Source: Paramacrobiotus metropolitanus
Taxonomy: Eukaryota > Tardigrada > Eutardigrada > Parachela > Macrobiotidae
Direction of reading: 5' to 3'
Assembly (NCBI RefSeq): GCF_019649055.1
Contig: NW_026570233.1
Coordinates: forward strand, 682,001 to 746,000
DNA: 64,000 bases
The notes beneath the pieces are model-generated. The model saw only the letters and a list, made by a program, of their open reading frames with translations. It made no database searches and was not told the DNA's origin. Within the stretch, counting starts at the first letter, position 1; the number at the start of each line of letters is the position of its first letter. Of this stretch, positions 26,154 to 37,228 are shown one piece after another. The position numbers and the translations under genes are program-made.

Positions 26154-26987
26154 CCCGTTTAGGGTAAAAAGACATAGTTTTCCTGTACCGGCCGTTATAG
26201 TCGAAACACAGAAAGTCGTTGTACCCTCAAAGAGACACCAATGGAACCAATGGAACCAATGAAGCTCTATTGGAACCCGTTGGAACTGTTGGAACTGCTA
26301 TCTGTACACCTTACTGCGCCCTTGTATGGTACCAATGGAACCTATGGAACTCTACTGGAACCTGTTGGAACTTTTGGAACTGTTGGAACTACTATCTGTA
26401 CATGTCCTATTGCGCCCTCGTGTAGTACCAATGGAACCTATGGAACTCTACTGTATCCCACTGGAACCGTTGGAACATCATCTCGTCGTGGTCATCGTCT
26501 GTACATCGTCTCATTGCGCTGTTGCAGCTATGTGATACCAATGGAACCTATGGAACTCCTTTGGAACTGTTGGAACTTCTGTAAATCGTCTCATTGCGCC
26601 TTTCTTTGATTCCAGTGGAACTTATGGAACTCCACTGGAACTCGTTGGAACCAAAGGGAACATTGTTAATACGTTCCAATGGGTTCCAATAGAGTTCCAT
26701 TGGTTCCATGTATCACGTAAAGGGCGCAATGAGAAATGTGCAGTGGTTCCGACCGTTCCAATGGGTTTCAGTAGAGTTCCATACGTTCCATTGGTATCAT
26801 AAGGGACGTAACATGAACTTCTGTTGTGATTTCATCGGATACTAGCGTAGGTATTTAGTTGGACTGGATGGAACTGGTGGATCTTATGGAACCAGTGGAA
26901 CGTATGGAACCGATGCTGTTTTTGGGACCAATGGAACTTGTGGAACCATTGGAACTCTAGAGGAACCGCCTTCTTACCCTAAACGGG
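26154..26987. mobile_element. piggyBac-type MITE filled with a GGAAC minisatellite
   Basis: Inverted ends CCCGTTTAGGGTAAAAAG (26154-26171) and its reverse complement at 26970-26987 (one mismatch), each flanked by TTAA (26150-26153 and 26988-26991). TTAA duplication plus CCC termini is the piggyBac signature. The 834-bp interior holds dozens of GGAAC units separated by short variable spacers. Blocks run GGAAC (about 26236-26665), then inverted GTTCC (about 26675-26800), then GGAAC again (about 26865-26965). There is no transposase; frames through it are repeat artefacts. Confidence 0.8.
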
Positions 26988-26991
26988 TTAA

Positions 26992-28239
26992 TCTATATAA
27001 TTAGCAAGCAGTAAAACACCCACAGGATATATGTATTTCGGAGGAATCCCCGTATACAGCTTACTGCATGATTAAATAATCTTGCTGCCACTTTCATGCA
27101 CCGGTAATCAGGGGAATAGTTTTTTGCCTACAGCCGTACAGCGTATTTCAGGGAGGAAGCTGAAGGAATCAATTGCCTGGTCTAAACGGAAGAAAAAAAC
27201 GTACTCGTATAGAACTTTAATCATGTGTGTAAGCCAGACTATAGCACATCATCCGCTTGAATATGCTCGAAAGCATTCGCACTAAACGGCAACTTTATTC
27301 CAGTTCACATGAGGCGGGAAAAAAACAAAACTCTCATTGCATTAGCGCGCATCCAAAAGTAAACGGTGAAACAGAAAACCATGAAATGCTATCTTTCATG
27401 CTAATACGAACATAATTGCTTGTCAGGTTCTTTCGACAAAATATTTCCTGCCACCGGCACGCTAAAACGTTCTCGGTTGTATCAACAAAGAATACTGAGC
27501 GATGCCTCGGCAAGTATAAACGACTTCTGACAATACAATCTCATACGATAATTTGTCGCTTGTGCACGAGAGTCGACTCTATGAAAGAGTTATATGAGAG
27601 TTGCTCGTGGTGCACCATGAGCGTAAAGGATGGGCGAGGAAAGCGGATTTAAGATTTATGTAGGATTTTACGTATATCTCCCCTGCTAATTAAAAGATAA
27701 ATTTTCTAGGTTAGTGGCAACCCTAATTTGAAAGCCAAAATTAGTAAAAGAGTCTCCCACTTTCATCATATTGTGGCGTAAATATTATCCAGCATTTTCT
27801 GATTGCCCACGCGCAGTGGCTACGATCTTGGCAGTCGGTGGCACAGACGGGGATATTCCAATGATGCTTATGAAAATTGCAGTGACATTAAAGGAAATGC
27901 CTGCAGAGTAATACCACCTTGAGCTTTGGCACACGGGATCACTGCTCGGAAAGCATTACTTACTGCGGATAATACATGCATATTGCCATTCTTTAAGTCT
28001 GAGACGGAGACTGCATAATGATTCCCTCGCCATTGTTCTTCTTTCCGGTTCTGATATTGTAGCGGGCTGGATGCGGAGCGGATGTTATAAGGCCTGCAGT
28101 GACATGCTTCTTGACCGATTGGAAACCATAGTGTCACTTTAATTGGTGACCTTTAATCGGCTTGACTGCTGCTGAATTACTTGATTGTTGTATCGGGGTT
28201 TTGATATACCTGTATAATCTGTCTACCGGTCGGACGACT
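26992..28239. other. Spacer upstream of GPCR2
   Basis: No gene supported. Parts resemble the spacers before GPCR3 and GPCR4: the 'ACACCCACAGGATAT...AATCTTGCTG' block near 27017-27085 matches sequence near 30710-30785 and 48980-49055, and the block near 27885-27910 matches 31300-31320 and 50085-50110. This marks the left edge of the duplicated unit. Confidence 0.5.
28147..28155. promoter_or_regulatory. TGACCTTTA motif upstream of GPCR2
   Basis: TAAAGGTCA on the minus strand, 85 bp before the GPCR2 ATG; a nuclear-receptor (ERR/FTZ-F1-like) half-site by resemblance only. Confidence 0.3.
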
Positions 28240-29789
28240 ATGAATATCTCTATACAAGCCACAACATTCAATGGTACCCTGGTAAATCGGTCTGCCACTG
28301 CTGATTACATTGATTCAGGGCAGAAGTTATTCTTCTGCGCTCTCCTGGCGTTGGAGAGTATATTCGGAACAGCTGCCAATTTAATGGTAAGTTTTTTATA
28401 TATTGTCGCATTCTTCACCAACCTAGTTCAACATTGCAAATTTTACATAAGTTCCGATTTGCAGATCATACTCGTTATTGTCTGTACGGCCTTTCTGCGT
28501 ACACTCGAGAACGCTTTTGTTGTCAACTTGGCATTTGCGGATTTTCTTATATCGTTCGTCACTCAACCGTCGTCGCTCGTTGGTAAGCAATTCTGGCTTA
28601 TGGAAATAATATTGCGAAAATAAAATAATGACAGAAACAATAAGCCACATTACCGGATGCTGTTTTTTTGCCTAACACATTTGCATGCAAGATTTGGCAT
28701 TAGCGTTTTATCGCCGGTGCATATAGAAATTATGTGTACGCAGGTGTTCTTTTCGGGAAAATCTGGTTCACAAATCATCCGCTTCTCTGTAAAGGTATGC
28801 ATATGCCTTTTACAATGTAACTTGTTTAACAATGTATCTTATTTAATTTAACAAGATATCTTGTGTGTTGAAAGTTTAAAAGTTGGACTGCAAAAGCATA
28901 GATGGTTCACGAAATGAGTGTAGTACATAATTCCGCGCATTTCCAACGCGTTTTGAGCAATCTGGCAAATTAAAGAACGTTGAAGCACCGCAATAATAGC
29001 CCAATTATCTGTATTTCTTCTGTAGTAATTGCTCAGCTTTGCTTAGCCAGCTGTCAAGCCACAAACTGGAATACCTTGCTGATTGCCATTAACCGGTAAG
29101 ATGCCTGCCGGTAGAAGTATCACAATATCACACAAAATGGCTAATTTTCCAGATACATCCTTATTTGCCATCCCCAATTATACCCCCGTGTTTACACCCG
29201 CGGAAACGTGTTCCTCATGTGTGTGACGGTTTGGGGCGTGATGCTCCTAATTAGTTTGCCCAATCACATTGACGTCGGCTGGGGCACACTCGGCTTCTCC
29301 GACACACTCTTCGTCTGCACATTCGCCGCCGATCATTATCCCTACACTCTCTTTATCATGGCCGGCAGTTTGTTTTTCCCGGCCGTGGTGACCTTTAGCG
29401 CCTATTACGGTATCTATCGGCAGGTCCGGATGAGCCGCATCCGCGTGCTGACCGGGCGGCCGGGAAAGTCCTTAAAGAAAAGTGTTCTGGTTGCTAAGTC
29501 GCTGTTCAAGGCGTATGTCGTATATTTGCTACTGGTGTTGCCGTTTGGGGTGGTCATGGTGCTGGGCATGGGACCGCGGTTGCCGCATATTTGGTACATG
29601 TTAACGCTGCTCTTGTATCATGGTGTGGGAACGGCCAACTGCTTCGTGTATGCGGCGCGACTGGGGAAGTTCTGGGATGGATTGCGGCTGATGCTTCGAT
29701 TGCCGATGAAGAGCGATGGCAGCGGGACAAGTGGACAAATGTCCAACACGTCGCAACGGTCTCAAAAAACCGCATCCCTGAAACGCTAA
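28240..29789 (+). CDS. Class A GPCR, tandem copy 2
   Basis: Paralogue of copies 1, 3 and 4, 340 residues. Exons: 28240-28386, 28465-28582, 28744-28794, 29026-29095, 29153-29789, all GT-AG. The ATG at 28240 gives MNISIQ, shared with copy 3 (and MNIS with copy 4). N-terminal sequons NIS, NGT and NRS. TM1 GTAAN, TM2 NLAFADF, ECL1 KIWFTNH with Cys at the exon 3 end, TM3 end NR/Y, LTGRPGKS in the third loop, TM6 LPFGVVMVLGMG, TM7 HGVGTANCFVYAARLGKFWDG. A Ser/Thr/Lys tail follows. The function is unknown; NRY and a non-canonical TM7 are shared by the whole cluster, so they are ancestral to it, not decay. Confidence 0.9.
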
Positions 29790-30283
29790 TGCTATGCCAT
29801 ATGCTGTCAGCACTCATCAGTTTTTTCATCTAAACTGGTTTTTTTCTTGCTTGATCAGTTTTATTGCATTTTTTACGATACAACTGGGCAAATGTACTCA
29901 GTTCTGTTCTCGACACAAAAACACCCACTGTTAATTAGTCATAGTCATTACAGTAGCCCACAGTCATTTACCATGATCTAAAGTTAAGCTAACTGCATCA
30001 ACTATTTGGTTAACTTGTTGGCTAGATAGCAGAGTGGCGGAAACGCGAGTTACGCAGTTCAACTTCAAGCAAACATGGGGCTGGGAACTGAAATTTGCAG
30101 ATTTCTTGCCAGTTGAGTACATTAATAACTAAAAAATGCATTAATAATTAGCTCTTTGTTCGCTTCCATTTTTCTGCAGCTCGCCCACATATTCAAAAAC
30201 TTATAGGTTTAAAAAAAAAAAATTGAGGTCACCGCTCGCACCGCATTCACTACTTTCCTTGATGGAAGGCTAATTTTACGTAA
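29790..30283. other. Spacer after GPCR2
   Basis: Nothing supported except simple AT-rich DNA; it leads into the MFS exon relic at 30284. Confidence 0.4.
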
Positions 30284-30362
30284 GTGTTTAAGGAAACAAG
30301 ATATCCCTCCCACTCTTTATACTACTTTTCCATGCTGGCCACGTGGAAGCGCCCATCCAGGA
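30284..30362 (-). pseudogene. Relic of the last exon of an OFA-type MFS transporter
   Basis: Plus-strand sequence around 30284-30362 aligns with 52688-52764 inside the last exon of MFS-A (blocks ACAAGATATCCCTCCCACTC, CATGCTGGCCACGTGGAA, CGCCCATCCAGG against the equivalents there). Only this patch is recognisable and the frame is not kept. Its position after GPCR2 is the same as that of the MFS exon after GPCR4. Confidence 0.6.
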
Positions 30363-31782
30363 TAAAAAAATTGAATAAACTGTATACCGGTGCCGACGCA
30401 ATGCTTATATGCTTGTACGTGGTGTTGCACCCGATTTACACAGCTAAAATTCCTGTAAACCGAATGCGCCAGCGACCGCAATCCTACAGAACAAGCAAAC
30501 AAGAGCAAGCAAAGCTAATACGCCACTAAAAACATTTCTTATGTATTTCCCATTAAATTTTCAATAAAGTTCTGGGGATAACGGTTTCTGCAAGCCCTGT
30601 ATCAATAAGAGAACAATAATCGAACGTGTTAATCTGGTTATACCACGAAAGGCATGCCTAGAAAAGCCGACTTAATAATTAAAAAGCTGTACCTATGTCG
30701 AAATCACACACCCCCACTAAATATGGCTTTTGTTGTTCGCAGGATCGCTTTTGCGTATGCAGTTAATAATTTAATAATCTTGCGGAAAAATCTGAGGTAA
30801 TCGGGATTCGGGATTACTTTCCAATACAGCGTCTCAGTGCAATGACATACAGGAAAAAACGGGTGTGCTTCGACCTTTAGTCTTGCTATGTCATGCTGCG
30901 GGGTAGCATACATCATTCAACAAAGTCGGCACGCACTAAATGGATATTTTGTTCTAGATACGCAGCCTCATGTGACGGAGCAGTGCTCAAAACCGTTCAT
31001 TGAATACGGCGGATACTTTGCTTAAAACAGTTTAGCGTTGAAACAGACTGTAGATTAGCGCGTTGTAATGATTACTACTTCTGTAGGCGAGGTACGCACG
31101 GTTTAATACCTTTTCGGGGTTTCACTGATCCTTTTATTAAAATCCATTTTTTACTTAATGGACAATTCTTCAATCAAAATACAGTCACGGATTCATACTG
31201 GCGTTTCATAATCGCACAGCTGCAGTCGCTAATTCGCTTTTAATGGCCACCGCGGGAAAAATCCGATTATGCTTGCGCAAATCATAATGACACCACAGGA
31301 AATGCTTGCAGCGTATCACCGGCTTGACCTTTAATTGACGGAATCACTACTAAGAAAGATAGCATTAGAGGGGATAATGCATATTCATGCTGCATTCATG
31401 GAATACGAGACAGCCTCCACAATGTCTTATTAATGAAGATCTCGAGAACAGCCAACTTTGTTCATTAGCGCAGATTTTGTTGTTCTGGATTGAGGGATGC
31501 AGACTGCTGAGTATGCTGCTGTTATTTGGCCAGTCATACACTGGCACTTCGACTTTGAGAAAAATATAGTGGAGCTACATTGTGTGACCTTAAGATGATG
31601 GCTGTCACAGAGCGCGCTATGAAACCGTATGACAGCGACTGAAAACAACATTCTTGCCTTGCTATTGCGCTACAGAAGATATCATTCTGTTGCATTCTGC
31701 GCTTGTTGCATCGGCCTGCTCTATAGTGTCTGATATACAGTATACAAACATAACCTATTGTGGTTTATTGACCGGGCGCAAA
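30363..31782. other. Spacer upstream of GPCR3
   Basis: No gene supported. Several blocks (about 30710-30850, 31135-31165, 31300-31335) are homologous to 48975-49150, 49885-49940 and 50070-50120 upstream of GPCR4, so it belongs to the duplicated unit. TGACCTTTA at 31325-31333 is a further copy of the shared motif. Confidence 0.5.
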
Positions 31783-33317
31783 ATGAACATCTCCATACAA
31801 ACTACGCCTTCCAATGGTACCGCTTCAGATACGACTGTTATTGCTGATTATATCGATTCCGGACAGAAAATATTCTTTTGTGCACTTCTGGCATTTGAGA
31901 GCATATTGGGGACAGCTGCAAATTTTATCGTAAGGCTTTTATACTGTAATTCTAGCTGAAATGCTGCCCTACCGTACTGTAAATTATTTTTTTTGCCATT
32001 ACTTTGCGATTTGGTCAAGTTGAAATTTTACAGATTATACTCGTCATTGTCTGTACGTCCTTTTTACGCACAATCGAGAACGCCTTCGTCGTCAACTTGG
32101 CTTTGGCGGACTTCATTATATCGTTCGTCACTCAACCATCGTCTCTCGTTGGTAAGCCAGTCGTCTTATATAAAGAGATCAAAACTAAAGAAACACTGAC
32201 ACAGATGTACGGTAGTTGGCTAAACAACATTAAAAGCCACCTTTTCTGTAAACACCTTTTAACTGCGAGTTTTGTCATAGCATAATAATAATGTCGGCAA
32301 AATGTTCTCGGTCATGTGCGGCTTTTAGAGGTTAATCGAGGTCCTACCTTAACGTCTTTATGTGTAGGTGTTGTTCTGGGGAAAATTTGGTTTACAAATC
32401 ATCCATTTCTATGTAAAGGTAATGCTTAATTACCCTGCAATTACGAACGTGTGCATTGTTTCGGTTATCACCCAGCTATACTTATCCAGTTATTTAATAT
32501 ACGTTCTTATTCCCGTTTAATGTAGTGATTGCTCAACTGTGCTCTGCCAGCTGTATCGCTACCCACTGGAACACTCTGCTAATTGCCATTAACCGGTAGG
32601 AGATTCTCTCAGCCACAGTTATCAAACTATCGCAAGAACCTTGATTATTTTAGTAAGTTTGGGTTTTCTAGGTACATTCTGATACGCCATCCCAATCTAT
32701 ATCCCCGCGTATACACCCGGGGAAGCGTGCTCCTTATGTGTCTGATTGTTTGGATCGTGATGTTTGGAGTTACTGTGCCCAATCACGTAGACGTTGGATG
32801 GGGCTCGCTCGGCTTCTCCGATATCCTCTTCGTCTGCACCTTCGCCACCGATCATTATCGCTACACCCTCTTTCTCATAACATGCACCATATTTTTCCCG
32901 GCCATATTAACCTTTATCGCCTATTACGGTATCTACCGGCAGGTGCGGATGAGCCGTATCCGGGTGCTGACCGGGAAACCGGGGAAGTTCTTTAGAAAGG
33001 ATATTCGGATCGTAAAGTCCTTGTTCAAGACCTATGTCGCGTATTTGTTGCTAATTTTGCCCTTTGGTGTGATTATGTTGGTTAACCTGGGACCGCAGTT
33101 GCCGCATATTTGGTATATGCTGTCGCTGCTGCTGTTCCACGGCGTGGGGACGGCCAACTGTTTTCTGTATGCCGTGCGGTTGGGGAAGTTCTGGGATGGA
33201 TTGCGGTTGATGTTTCGACTGCCGGTGAAGAGTGAGAGCAGCACGACAAGTGGACCATTATCCACGGCGTCGCACCGGGTCCCCACGACAGCATCTTCCA
33301 GACGCTATTATCGATAG
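31783..33317 (+). CDS. Class A GPCR, tandem copy 3
   Basis: 343-residue paralogue. Exons: 31783-31929, 32034-32151, 32368-32418, 32526-32595, 32672-33317. Same signatures as the other copies: MNISIQ start, DYIDSGQKIFFCALLAFES before TM1, NLALADFIISFVTQPSSL in TM2, KIWFTNH, SCIATHWNTLLIAINR leading to NR/Y, a FSDILFVCTFATDHY second extracellular loop shared with copy 4, TM6 LPFGVIM, TM7 HGVGTANCFLYAVRLGKFWDG. Closest to copy 4 in sequence, in agreement with the recent duplication inferred from the flanks. The retrotransposon lies 200 bp after its stop codon. Confidence 0.9.
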
Positions 33318-33513
33318 ACTAAAGTTTTACAGAAGTCTTTTGATTGAGCCTGATATTTGTCCAATTTCATATATAAACACAAAGATGGAAATCGTGTTGC
33401 AATACCAATGATAAACTTTCATAATAACAGTTAGGGTTTTCGCCTGGTTTCCTCATGGTTATGGCTCGCAGGTTGCACTCACACACGCCAAACGCAGTAT
33501 ACGAGTAATTAAA
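33318..33513. other. Spacer between GPCR3 and the retrotransposon
   Basis: Short stretch holding the 3' flank of the old MFS last exon. The last bases before the element (ACGAGTAATTAAACTGG) align with GCGAGTAATTAGACAGG just after the MFS-A stop codon. Confidence 0.6.
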
Positions 33514-33517
33514 CTGG
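33514..33517. other. Target-site duplication, left copy (CTGG)
   Basis: CTGG directly before the LTR start TGAAAG; it matches 48207-48210. Confidence 0.85.
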
Positions 33518-33829
33518 TGAAAGTGGCCTGCGACTGCCACACAGAAATGTGCCCATACGCGGCCACAACCAAAATGATCTTTATTGTGTAGCAAAGAGAA
33601 ACAATAAAGGCATGAAGCCCGAATGAAAACGCTGTATTCCAGAGAGGAAATACGGCGGCAAAGACAACCACAAGGCGACAATGGAACAAATCTGGAATTT
33701 ATTCCAGATTTGGAAGCGTGCAAAAAAACCAACTGCCAAAGGCAACACGATCCAACACGGCAGAATCGGTGCTGCCCCAAACGCCCAAACGTAACCACTA
33801 TCCTGGGCGGTGGCACCGATCGCCTAGCA
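33518..33829 (-). repeat. 3' LTR
   Basis: 312 bp, TG...CA, by eye identical to 47895-48206. It contains a sense AATAAA (plus-strand TTTATT, 33580-33585) as likely poly(A) signal and a 24-nt palindrome (33688-33711; arms AAATCTGGAAT/ATTCCAGATTT), which also contains AATAAA. Confidence 0.95.
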
Positions 33830-34036
33830 TGCCACGGGGCGGAACGGCCGAGGCCCCCCGAGGCTACCACAATCGCAAAACAAACAGTGAGCAATTTATG
33901 AGCAAAATGCGACCAAATTGGCGGCATATACTATGATTAACAATCACAAAATCATAAAAATATAGCGAAAATTATGAGATCCATTCCGTATGATGCGTTC
34001 CATTCCGGAGGCTTGCTTTATCCTCCATTGACGACT

Positions 34037-37000
34037 TTATTCAGCAGCTTTATCCGCACCCGCATCCGGCAGCATATCAACGTCAGCGTCAGCGCCGGCA
34101 GTGTCAGGAACAGATTCGGCTGCGGCGACTGCATTCAATGCCTCGCCAAGTACCTCAGAAAATGCTGGTCGCACCGGCAACTCTTCCACTGTCTCGTGGA
34201 AAACATCGGCGTCATCGCCTTGCGGCGCAATCGGCTTTTCTGGCGATCTACCCGTCCAAGCAGGTAATCGCTCCGGATTTTCATACCGAATGAAAAACAT
34301 ATATTCCGGATCGGTCATTTGTCTAAGCGACTTCTTTCTTAATTCAACGAGCATGTTTTCAACATACTCATTCGACGACGGTTCAGCGTGATCTTGATAC
34401 GACTGCGTCGTGACATAAAATTCACGTTCGGTTTTATTCATACGGGATAACGGCAATTTCGCAAGTTCCTTTTCTTCGAAGGTCTCACGCGTCGGCGGAT
34501 AGACAAGTACGGTATTTACTTGTGGCGGCATTGCAGTACTCGCTGACTGCTCTTCCACTGGAACACTCGGCACTTCTACTGAAGTCGGCTGTGCAACACT
34601 TATTTGTTGCTGCTCAACCGGAACGGTTGAGATCGGCGGCACAGGTGCGGGCACAGCTGGCAACTGCTGTGATTTCCCTGCAACACCCGTTTTATTAGCG
34701 GCTTTATTATTGCCATTATTAGTATTCGACGATCGCAAATTATTTTTATTTCTATTCGGCTCGGTACTTGTACCTGTGGACTTGACCGTAGTCGTGTCCA
34801 GCAACGACGGGGCAGACCCGAATTTTGCTAATGGCAAATTCGGCTTGACTACAGGAATGATAATCGGCTTTGCAACGGGAGGAGTCGGCTTGACAGGCTG
34901 TTTTCCGCCCATCACTCCCAACTGCGGCGTTGTGAGTTCTCCCGACTGATTTTTCCGAGTATTTCGGAACTTCGACTCCGGCTGTACGGTTTTGCTTCCC
35001 GTAGGAGCATCCGGCGAATCGGGCAAAGGGCGTTTTTTGTATAACTGACCCTTGTCAAATTGCGTCTTACGATCTCCGTATCGTTTCATACGGATATTAA
35101 CATCATCGTAAAAACGATCGGCTTCGTCAGTATCCATTTCGACATGGCCGGCGGCAGCCAGGGTATCTTTCAACACCTGTGCTTCCTGCTGCTCAGTAAG
35201 CGGCTTTCCCAATAGCTCAATCAAATCTTTCAGCTGGGAATATTCGGCTCGTTCCTTACTTTGATAAATCGACTTATGCGCACTATGACTGCCAAGTAAC
35301 GCGGCAGCGATACTCATAGCGGCAAATTTCGGCCCAGTATTGTAAGGAATCGACTCCCAGTCAATATTCCGCTCGTTTAATTCCTGATTCAGGAAATGAG
35401 CGACTTTACAGAAAAAGAAGAATTTCGCGGGATCGGCTTGTGGCAGTATAAACTGCATCAGAAACTTTTCGGTTATCGGATCACCATAAATCTTGAATTG
35501 AGAAATAATCTCAATATCAACGGCTGTAATCGGCATATACAGCTGTTTTTTATCCAGCACGGTTCGTAAATTATTTCGGCGGGCTGGCGCGTAAGTAATG
35601 ATCTCTAACGAACGCGACAAATCGACTGTGGAGTAGTCAAACTCCATCATCCGGTCTCTTAATCCGGTCTTTTCCAACAACGCGACGGCATTATATATCA
35701 TTTTCTTTAGGTACAACATCTCCGGCGCGTTCGTCTTTGCTATATCGGCGACGGTAGCCAGCTTGTGTATATAAATACCCAAGTCGCTGGTATACTGCGT
35801 TACATCGCGCAAGATCCTATTAGGATCGATGATCGGCTGGCGTGGTCGTCGATTACCACGGTTATCGCGAGAATTACTCTCGCGCGGCGGCGGTTGCTGA
35901 GATTCAGCCGGCTGATTAGTATCCTGCGATTTATTCGGCTCATTACGCTGCTGATAACTAGCAGAACGGATGTTCGACTGGTTTCCGCGCTGTCTGCCAC
36001 GATTCTGCAAAGCAGCGGATTTTTTAGTATCATACATCGACAAATCTCTCCCGGCAACCACTATATTTTTGCCAGAATGGGAGTGATTATCAGACGGCTC
36101 TAGGGTATATTCGATACGGTGTCGAGCACCAAACACAGATCGGCTACTGTCCGTAGAAGACGGCTCTTTAATCGACGTATTAGATTCGTCGATAGACAGA
36201 CTACCTACTTGTTTCGACAGTCCAACACGCGCGTCTGGCTGTACACGCGACATGCTGGGTTGCGGTTCGACTTTACGCTGCTGCGATGCAGCCCGGCTAG
36301 GATACTGCTGTTGTGCAGTATTTCCGTGGTATCCACGCTCATGCAGCCAAGAATCGGAAGTCCCTGGACTGCTAGCACTGCTCGGCGCCTGCTGTAAAAG
36401 CAGTGTGTCAGACGGCTGCGTTATACATAATCGACAAGCAGGAATTATTAGGCTATTTACCTGTTCGTTCTGCTGTCGGTAGTATTGATATTGCGGCTGA
36501 TGAAAAGCGGCATCGGCTTGCTGCTGATATTGCGCATATTGCGCCGGCTGATACTGATACGGTTGATATTGCGGATATTGCAACATCTGCTGCGGCGACA
36601 CGGGATTCGTTGTATATCCCTGTGGCATATTATCGGTTAATTGCAATACGTCTGTTTCCCACTGGCTGGGAATGTTACGATTTAGTGGAATACATTCCCA
36701 ATCACTTAAAGAAAAGGTATCGGTCTCAGAATCAGAACTATTTACCTGATTCATCGGCGTCTGCACTTGTGCAGGATAGCTGATCGGCAGCTGCATCGGC
36801 GCAACATAATTCGGCTGTTGTGGCAAATCGGCAGGTAGTGGCATATCACACCACTGCGGTTCACGAGCGGCAATAAGTTTCCGGGCTGCGTCGTTCATCC
36901 TGATACGCAGCCAAGGTTTGGCTTGGAATACCGGCTCAAAATGCGTCTCACCAAGTGTGACATACGCATCCAGGTTGCAGTTCAGGACTTCGTTAACCAA

Positions 37001-37117
37001 TCGGCTCACGACGGTGTCCTTCTCCTGTTCGCTGTACAGTTTATCTCCAAAGAGACATTCGGCACATTTTCGGCGGTTAGTGTTGTAACGGCAGCGATAA
37101 CACTGCGTCGGCTCCAT
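34037..37117 (-). CDS. Retrotransposon ORF4: zinc-ribbon, Pro/Gln-rich protein of unknown function
   Basis: 1026 residues, uninterrupted, last ORF of the element. The N-terminus has two CxxC pairs (Cys6/Cys9 and Cys18/Cys21), which fits a small zinc ribbon. Residues ~90-420 are Gln/Pro/Ser/Asn-rich and probably disordered, with a basic Arg/Asn patch near 370-430. Residues ~430-690 look globular and mostly helical (runs such as FLMQFILPQADPAKFFFF). The remainder is Pro/Val/Thr-rich with an acidic C-terminal end. No transmembrane segment, signal peptide or retroviral envelope feature is visible, so it is not an Env-type third ORF. A nucleic-acid-binding or Gag-like structural role is possible but is inference. 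Two small hairpins precede it (37229-37252, 37330-37354). Confidence 0.85.
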   Translation of the reverse strand: MEPTQCYRCRYNTNRRKCAECLFGDKLYSEQEKDTVVSRLVNEVLNCNLDAYVTLGETHFEPVFQAKPWLRIRMNDAARKLIAAREPQWCDMPLPADLPQQPNYVAPMQLPISYPAQVQTPMNQVNSSDSETDTFSLSDWECIPLNRNIPSQWETDVLQLTDNMPQGYTTNPVSPQQMLQYPQYQPYQYQPAQYAQYQQQADAAFHQPQYQYYRQQNEQVNSLIIPACRLCITQPSDTLLLQQAPSSASSPGTSDSWLHERGYHGNTAQQQYPSRAASQQRKVEPQPSMSRVQPDARVGLSKQVGSLSIDESNTSIKEPSSTDSSRSVFGARHRIEYTLEPSDNHSHSGKNIVVAGRDLSMYDTKKSAALQNRGRQRGNQSNIRSASYQQRNEPNKSQDTNQPAESQQPPPRESNSRDNRGNRRPRQPIIDPNRILRDVTQYTSDLGIYIHKLATVADIAKTNAPEMLYLKKMIYNAVALLEKTGLRDRMMEFDYSTVDLSRSLEIITYAPARRNNLRTVLDKKQLYMPITAVDIEIISQFKIYGDPITEKFLMQFILPQADPAKFFFFCKVAHFLNQELNERNIDWESIPYNTGPKFAAMSIAAALLGSHSAHKSIYQSKERAEYSQLKDLIELLGKPLTEQQEAQVLKDTLAAAGHVEMDTDEADRFYDDVNIRMKRYGDRKTQFDKGQLYKKRPLPDSPDAPTGSKTVQPESKFRNTRKNQSGELTTPQLGVMGGKQPVKPTPPVAKPIIIPVVKPNLPLAKFGSAPSLLDTTTVKSTGTSTEPNRNKNNLRSSNTNNGNNKAANKTGVAGKSQQLPAVPAPVPPISTVPVEQQQISVAQPTSVEVPSVPVEEQSASTAMPPQVNTVLVYPPTRETFEEKELAKLPLSRMNKTEREFYVTTQSYQDHAEPSSNEYVENMLVELRKKSLRQMTDPEYMFFIRYENPERLPAWTGRSPEKPIAPQGDDADVFHETVEELPVRPAFSEVLGEALNAVAAAESVPDTAGADADVDMLPDAGADKAAE

Positions 37118-37228
37118 TATATCTACAATGATTACACTGATTAATTTTACGATATTAATTCGGTACCAATTTACTCGACTATTTTACTCAGTTAACCGGC
37201 ATTTTGTTAATTAATTTAGAGCGACTAG

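Noticed and set aside
26241-26609. ORFs of Met-Glu-Pro / Leu-Leu-Glu-Leu repeats
   Set aside because: They are frames through the GGAAC minisatellite, present in several frames at once; no start context or domain.
33367-33927. 186-codon minus-strand ORF across the 3' LTR
   Set aside because: It runs from internal sequence through the LTR into host DNA; the LTR half is repeated in the other LTR, so it is a chance frame.
34037-37117. ORF4 as a retroviral envelope
   Set aside because: No signal peptide, transmembrane helix, furin-type site or sequon-rich ectodomain is visible.
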